Assembly: GCA_019348435.1 (NCBI GenBank)
Contig: JAHWJM010000139.1
Span: forward strand, 1 to 6,834
Direction: 5' to 3'
Origin: Actinomycetota bacterium
GTDB lineage: Bacteria; Actinomycetota; Thermoleophilia; Solirubrobacterales; Solirubrobacteraceae
Length of the DNA stretch: 6,834 nt
Part shown: positions 5,654 to 6,834 of the stretch, one piece after another
Layout: each line of letters opens with the position of its first letter
How positions within the stretch are numbered: position 1 is the stretch's first letter
Notes under the pieces: generated by a model
Database searches by the model: none
What the model was told of the DNA's origin: nothing
The model's input: only the letters and a program-made list of their open reading frames with translations
Made by a program: the position numbers and the translations under genes

Positions 5654-6787
5654 TCAGGCCGCCGTCTCGAGCTGCGGGTCCGCCGGGCCCGCCACCTCGA
5701 GCTTGGGATACATCCCGCCGGTCGAGCGCAGCCGCCCCGCTCCGAGCAGCTCGTCGACGCGCGCCATGACCTGCTTCGCGGTGAGGTGATCGAACGTGCC
5801 GTAGGCGGGCAGACCGTCGTGGCCGCTCTTGACCAGCGCCTGCGAGCGCCCGCCGCGCAGGATCTCGACCGTGCGCGTCCGCCCGACGGCCGGGTCGGCC
5901 GTCTCGACGACCTCCACGATCGCGGCGTCGAGATCGCCGGCCGCCACCACCGGCGCTCCCGAGGGGCGCTTGCGGCTGCTCTTGGCCGCGGGCGCGGCGG
6001 GCACCCACGAGGAGTCGCAGACGTCGCAGCACGGCACGCCCGCCGTCGGCGCCGGCGTGCTGCGGTCGCCGAAGTGGCGCAGGATCGCGGTGCGCCGGCA
6101 GGCGTTGCTCTCGACGAACTTCCAGACGGCGCGGTACTGGCTCCAGCGCGCGCGCGTGCTCTCACCCGCCGACGTCCGGCAGGCGGCGCGGGCGCGGCCG
6201 TCGAACGGCCCCTCGATGCGCCCCCGCACGCGATCGGGCGACGACGGCGCCGGGCGGATCACGCCCGCGCGCGCGAGGTGGCCGATGACGGCGCGGACCT
6301 TGTCGTCGCTGTCGCGCGTGTCGCCGTCGAGTACCGCGGCGAGCTCGTCGGCGCCGAGGTCGTAGCGCCCGTCGCTCGCGCGCGCCTGCAACCGCATCGC
6401 GACCGTCGCGATCGCCTGATCGGACAGCTCGCCGCGCTGGATGAAGAACACGTGCAGCCCCTTGTCGCGGCCCTCGGCGAACAGCGAGGTCTGGTAGAAC
6501 TCGCGGTTGGGCATCCCCTCCGGCTGCGGCGGGTCGTTGCTCGTGACCTTGTGCTGGTGCGGGAAGAGGCCCGTGATGATCGACGCCATCGCCACGAGCG
6601 TGAAGTAGCGTCCACCGTCGAGCCGGGGAGCACCCGGCTCGACGTAGCGTTCCTTGCCGACGGATGGCGCTGGTGGTCCTGCCGACGCCGGCGCGGCGGC
6701 AAAGGACAAGCAGGCCAAGGGCCGAACGTCGCCACAACCGTCGGCGTGCGACACTCTGTAGTGCCATGAGCAGCCCCCCGACGGCAC
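5654..6787 (-). CDS. RecQ-family helicase C-terminal region, motor replaced by sulfatase-like segment
   Basis: From about residue 100 of this frame the protein matches the part of RecQ-type helicases after motif VI: LFAEGRDKGLHVFFIQR, then a helical domain, a zinc-binding region with CRRTAILRHFGD (C230) and CCDVCD (C253, C254, C257), and a winged-helix RQC-like end (VEILRGGRSQALVKSGHDGLPAYG, 308-330). Walker A, DEAH and motif VI of the motor are missing, so it cannot be an active helicase as read. Residues about 50-98 instead look like part of a sulfatase. Residues 1-45 match nothing I recognise. The first start is GTG at 6787, but the frame is open to the window edge. ATG at 6514 (residue 92) would give a 286-residue product and has GGAGG only 2 nt ahead. 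The 6-nt gap to purN indicates one operon. Confidence 0.75.
   Translation of the reverse strand: MPSGGCSWHYRVSHADGCGDVRPLACLSFAAAPASAGPPAPSVGKERYVEPGAPRLDGGRYFTLVAMASIITGLFPHQHKVTSNDPPQPEGMPNREFYQTSLFAEGRDKGLHVFFIQRGELSDQAIATVAMRLQARASDGRYDLGADELAAVLDGDTRDSDDKVRAVIGHLARAGVIRPAPSSPDRVRGRIEGPFDGRARAACRTSAGESTRARWSQYRAVWKFVESNACRRTAILRHFGDRSTPAPTAGVPCCDVCDSSWVPAAPAAKSSRKRPSGAPVVAAGDLDAAIVEVVETADPAVGRTRTVEILRGGRSQALVKSGHDGLPAYGTFDHLTAKQVMARVDELLGAGRLRSTGGMYPKLEVAGPADPQLETAA
6491..6640 (-). other. Sulfatase-like fragment ahead of the RecQ C-terminal region
   Basis: The residues PRLDGGRYFT, ASIITGLFPHQHKVTSNDPP and PEGM resemble the region around the active site of type I sulfatases (PNIDRLA.EGVRFT, C-x-P-S-R-AS-LTGLYPHQHGV). 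At the expected C-x-P-S-R the sequence is TLVAM, so the formylglycine Cys and the Arg are both missing. A hydrophobic LACLSFAAAPASAG stretch upstream could be a remnant secretion signal. The segment joins the RecQ part in frame near REFYQ/TSLFAEG. Confidence 0.5.
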
Positions 6788-6834
6788 CGCCTCGCCGGGA
6801 TCCGACCGAGTTGGTGGGTCCCGGGTGGGCCCCC
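6766..6834 (+). CDS. Possible start of a divergent gene, cut by the window edge
   Basis: An ATG at 6766 opens 23 codons to the edge (MSSPPTAPPRRDPTELVGPG then Trp-Ala-Pro), on the strand opposite the RecQ-type gene. The composition is plausible for a real N terminus. No clear ribosome site precedes the ATG, so it would be leaderless or is spurious. It overlaps the first residues of the minus-strand frame, which look less protein-like here, so the two cannot both be right. Too short to name. Confidence 0.3.
   Translation, partial: MSSPPTAPPRRDPTELVGPGWAP

Noticed and set aside
3371..6769. 1132-codon open frame on the plus strand opposite purH, purN and the recQ part
   Set aside because: It is antisense to well-recognised genes, is Arg/Asp/Val-rich, lacks known motifs and is the usual open shadow in very GC-rich DNA.

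Overview
The window is 6.8 kb of very GC-rich bacterial DNA. Gene style (GTG/TTG starts, Arg/Ala-rich proteins, an actinobacterial-type DEAH helicase with a helical tail, tRNA-Glu ending in GGGGGUA with no encoded CCA) suggests a high-GC actinobacterium, perhaps Thermoleophilia/Solirubrobacterales. That placement is inference from remembered protein style, not from a search.

Nearly everything is on the minus strand and is read from right to left: the C-terminal region of a RecQ-family helicase, purN, purH, a Rid (YjgF/YER057c) family gene, a DEAH-box superfamily 2 helicase, tRNA-Glu(UUC), and a tRNA-Lys(UUU) split by an intron. recQ-purN-purH-rid are tightly packed (gaps of 6, about 24 and 13 nt) and look like one operon. 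PurN performs step 3 of purine synthesis and PurH performs the last two steps; both use 10-formyl-tetrahydrofolate. The helicase follows after 161 nt, and the two tRNAs lie just downstream of it.

The best-supported unusual element is a 236-nt group I intron (769-1004, minus strand) inserted between U34 and U35 of the anticodon of tRNA-Lys(UUU). P1, P2, P3, P4, P7 and P8 can all be paired by eye, the intron ends in G, and it carries no endonuclease gene. The site corresponds to that of the tRNA-Leu(UAA) introns of cyanobacteria and plastids.

The left end (plus strand, 3-713) is a mosaic. It starts as a prephenate dehydratase fragment with an in-frame amber codon, continues in the same frame into an extracytoplasmic Ig-like segment, and ends in a second copy of the C-terminal tail of the helicase encoded at 1184-2794. 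The two tail copies point at each other across the tRNA pair. The right end is also mosaic: the RecQ C-terminal region is preceded in frame by a sulfatase-like segment instead of the RecQ motor. purH has no ATG/GTG/TTG at its expected start. These lesions may be real genome decay and rearrangement next to a tRNA locus, or errors and chimeric joins in an assembly; the sequence alone cannot separate these.
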